From contig CAJGDC010000050.1 in NCBI GenBank assembly GCA_904502005.1, positions 1 through 13,780 of the forward strand: a stretch of DNA of 13,780 nucleotides, read 5' to 3'. Source of the DNA: an uncultured Alistipes sp. (GTDB lineage: Bacteria; Bacteroidota; Bacteroidia; Bacteroidales; Rikenellaceae). The stretch's first letter is position 1; every line of letters begins with the position of its first letter. Of this stretch, positions 13,761 through 13,780 are shown one piece after another. Made by a program: the position numbers and the translations under genes. The notes below the pieces were generated by a model. That model was given only the letters and a program-made list of their open reading frames with translations. It searched no databases and was not told where the DNA came from.

Positions 13761-13780
13761 CAGACGAAAAATATATGCGA
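13742..13780 (+). CDS. ribD: N-terminus of a probable riboflavin deaminase/reductase RibD (partial, runs off the window)
   Basis: Thirteen codons are visible from the ATG at 13742: MDSLLQTDEKYMR. The DEKYMR sequence is the typical opening of RibD, the bifunctional diaminohydroxyphosphoribosylaminopyrimidine deaminase and 5-amino-6-(5-phosphoribosylamino)uracil reductase of riboflavin synthesis, and also occurs in related cytidine-deaminase-fold proteins. A well-placed promoter (13679-13710) supports a real gene start. With so few residues the name is a suggestion. The catalytic zinc motif would lie outside the window. Confidence 0.55.
   Translation, partial: MDSLLQTDEKYMR

Overview
The window looks like a chromosomal segment from a Bacteroidota bacterium, most likely order Bacteroidales. 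Evidence: several promoter-like sites match the Bacteroidota sigma factor consensus (TTTG, 19-21 bases, TAnnTTTG); genes lack clear Shine-Dalgarno sequences; there is a secreted GH97 glycosidase, a family especially common in Bacteroidota; and QueG is the short form without a HEAT-repeat tail. Genus cannot be settled from this sequence. Nothing here looks like an integrated phage, transposase, CRISPR array or tRNA/rRNA gene.

Region 1 (1-3206, + strand) is the end of a surface-glycan biosynthesis operon. It holds the C-terminal tail of a membrane glycosyltransferase, a PLP sugar aminotransferase (DegT family), a monotopic phosphoglycosyl transferase that would load the first sugar phosphate onto undecaprenyl phosphate, and a nucleotidyltransferase-fold protein of the PF14907 type. 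The genes are almost gapless, and the last pair overlap by ATGA.

Region 2 (3208-5873) has queG on the - strand, meeting the glycan operon tail to tail with one base between stop codons, and divergent from a fatty acid CoA ligase (AMP-binding) gene on the + strand. The 134-base divergent gap holds two -7 like boxes and a perfect operator-like palindrome.

Region 3 (5874-6441) is a 568-base gene-free stretch between convergent genes. It is packed with secondary structure: a 128-base nested palindrome containing an intrinsic terminator, a heptanucleotide tandem repeat, several small perfect hairpins, a second terminator-like hairpin, and a 164-base imperfect inverted repeat. The base differences between the arms of that last repeat are all of the kind that keep G-U pairs in a + strand RNA. 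This is the least explained part of the window.

Region 4 (6442-11868) has a secreted GH97 glycosidase on the - strand, divergent from a + strand run: rarA (replication-associated AAA+ ATPase), a secreted alpha/beta hydrolase, a YfcE-type metallophosphoesterase and a compact formate/nitrite-transporter-like membrane protein. That run ends in a perfect 13-bp stem terminator shared with the convergent aspS.

Region 5 (11915-13780) has aspS on the - strand. At the right edge are the first 13 codons of a + strand gene that resembles the start of ribD, and the two genes are served by closely interlocked back-to-back promoters.

Most of the window is housekeeping or ordinary accessory content. The points most worth a second look are the structured 5873-6402 intergenic region, the probably leaderless rarA start, the interlocked aspS/ribD promoters and the shortened FNT-like protein.
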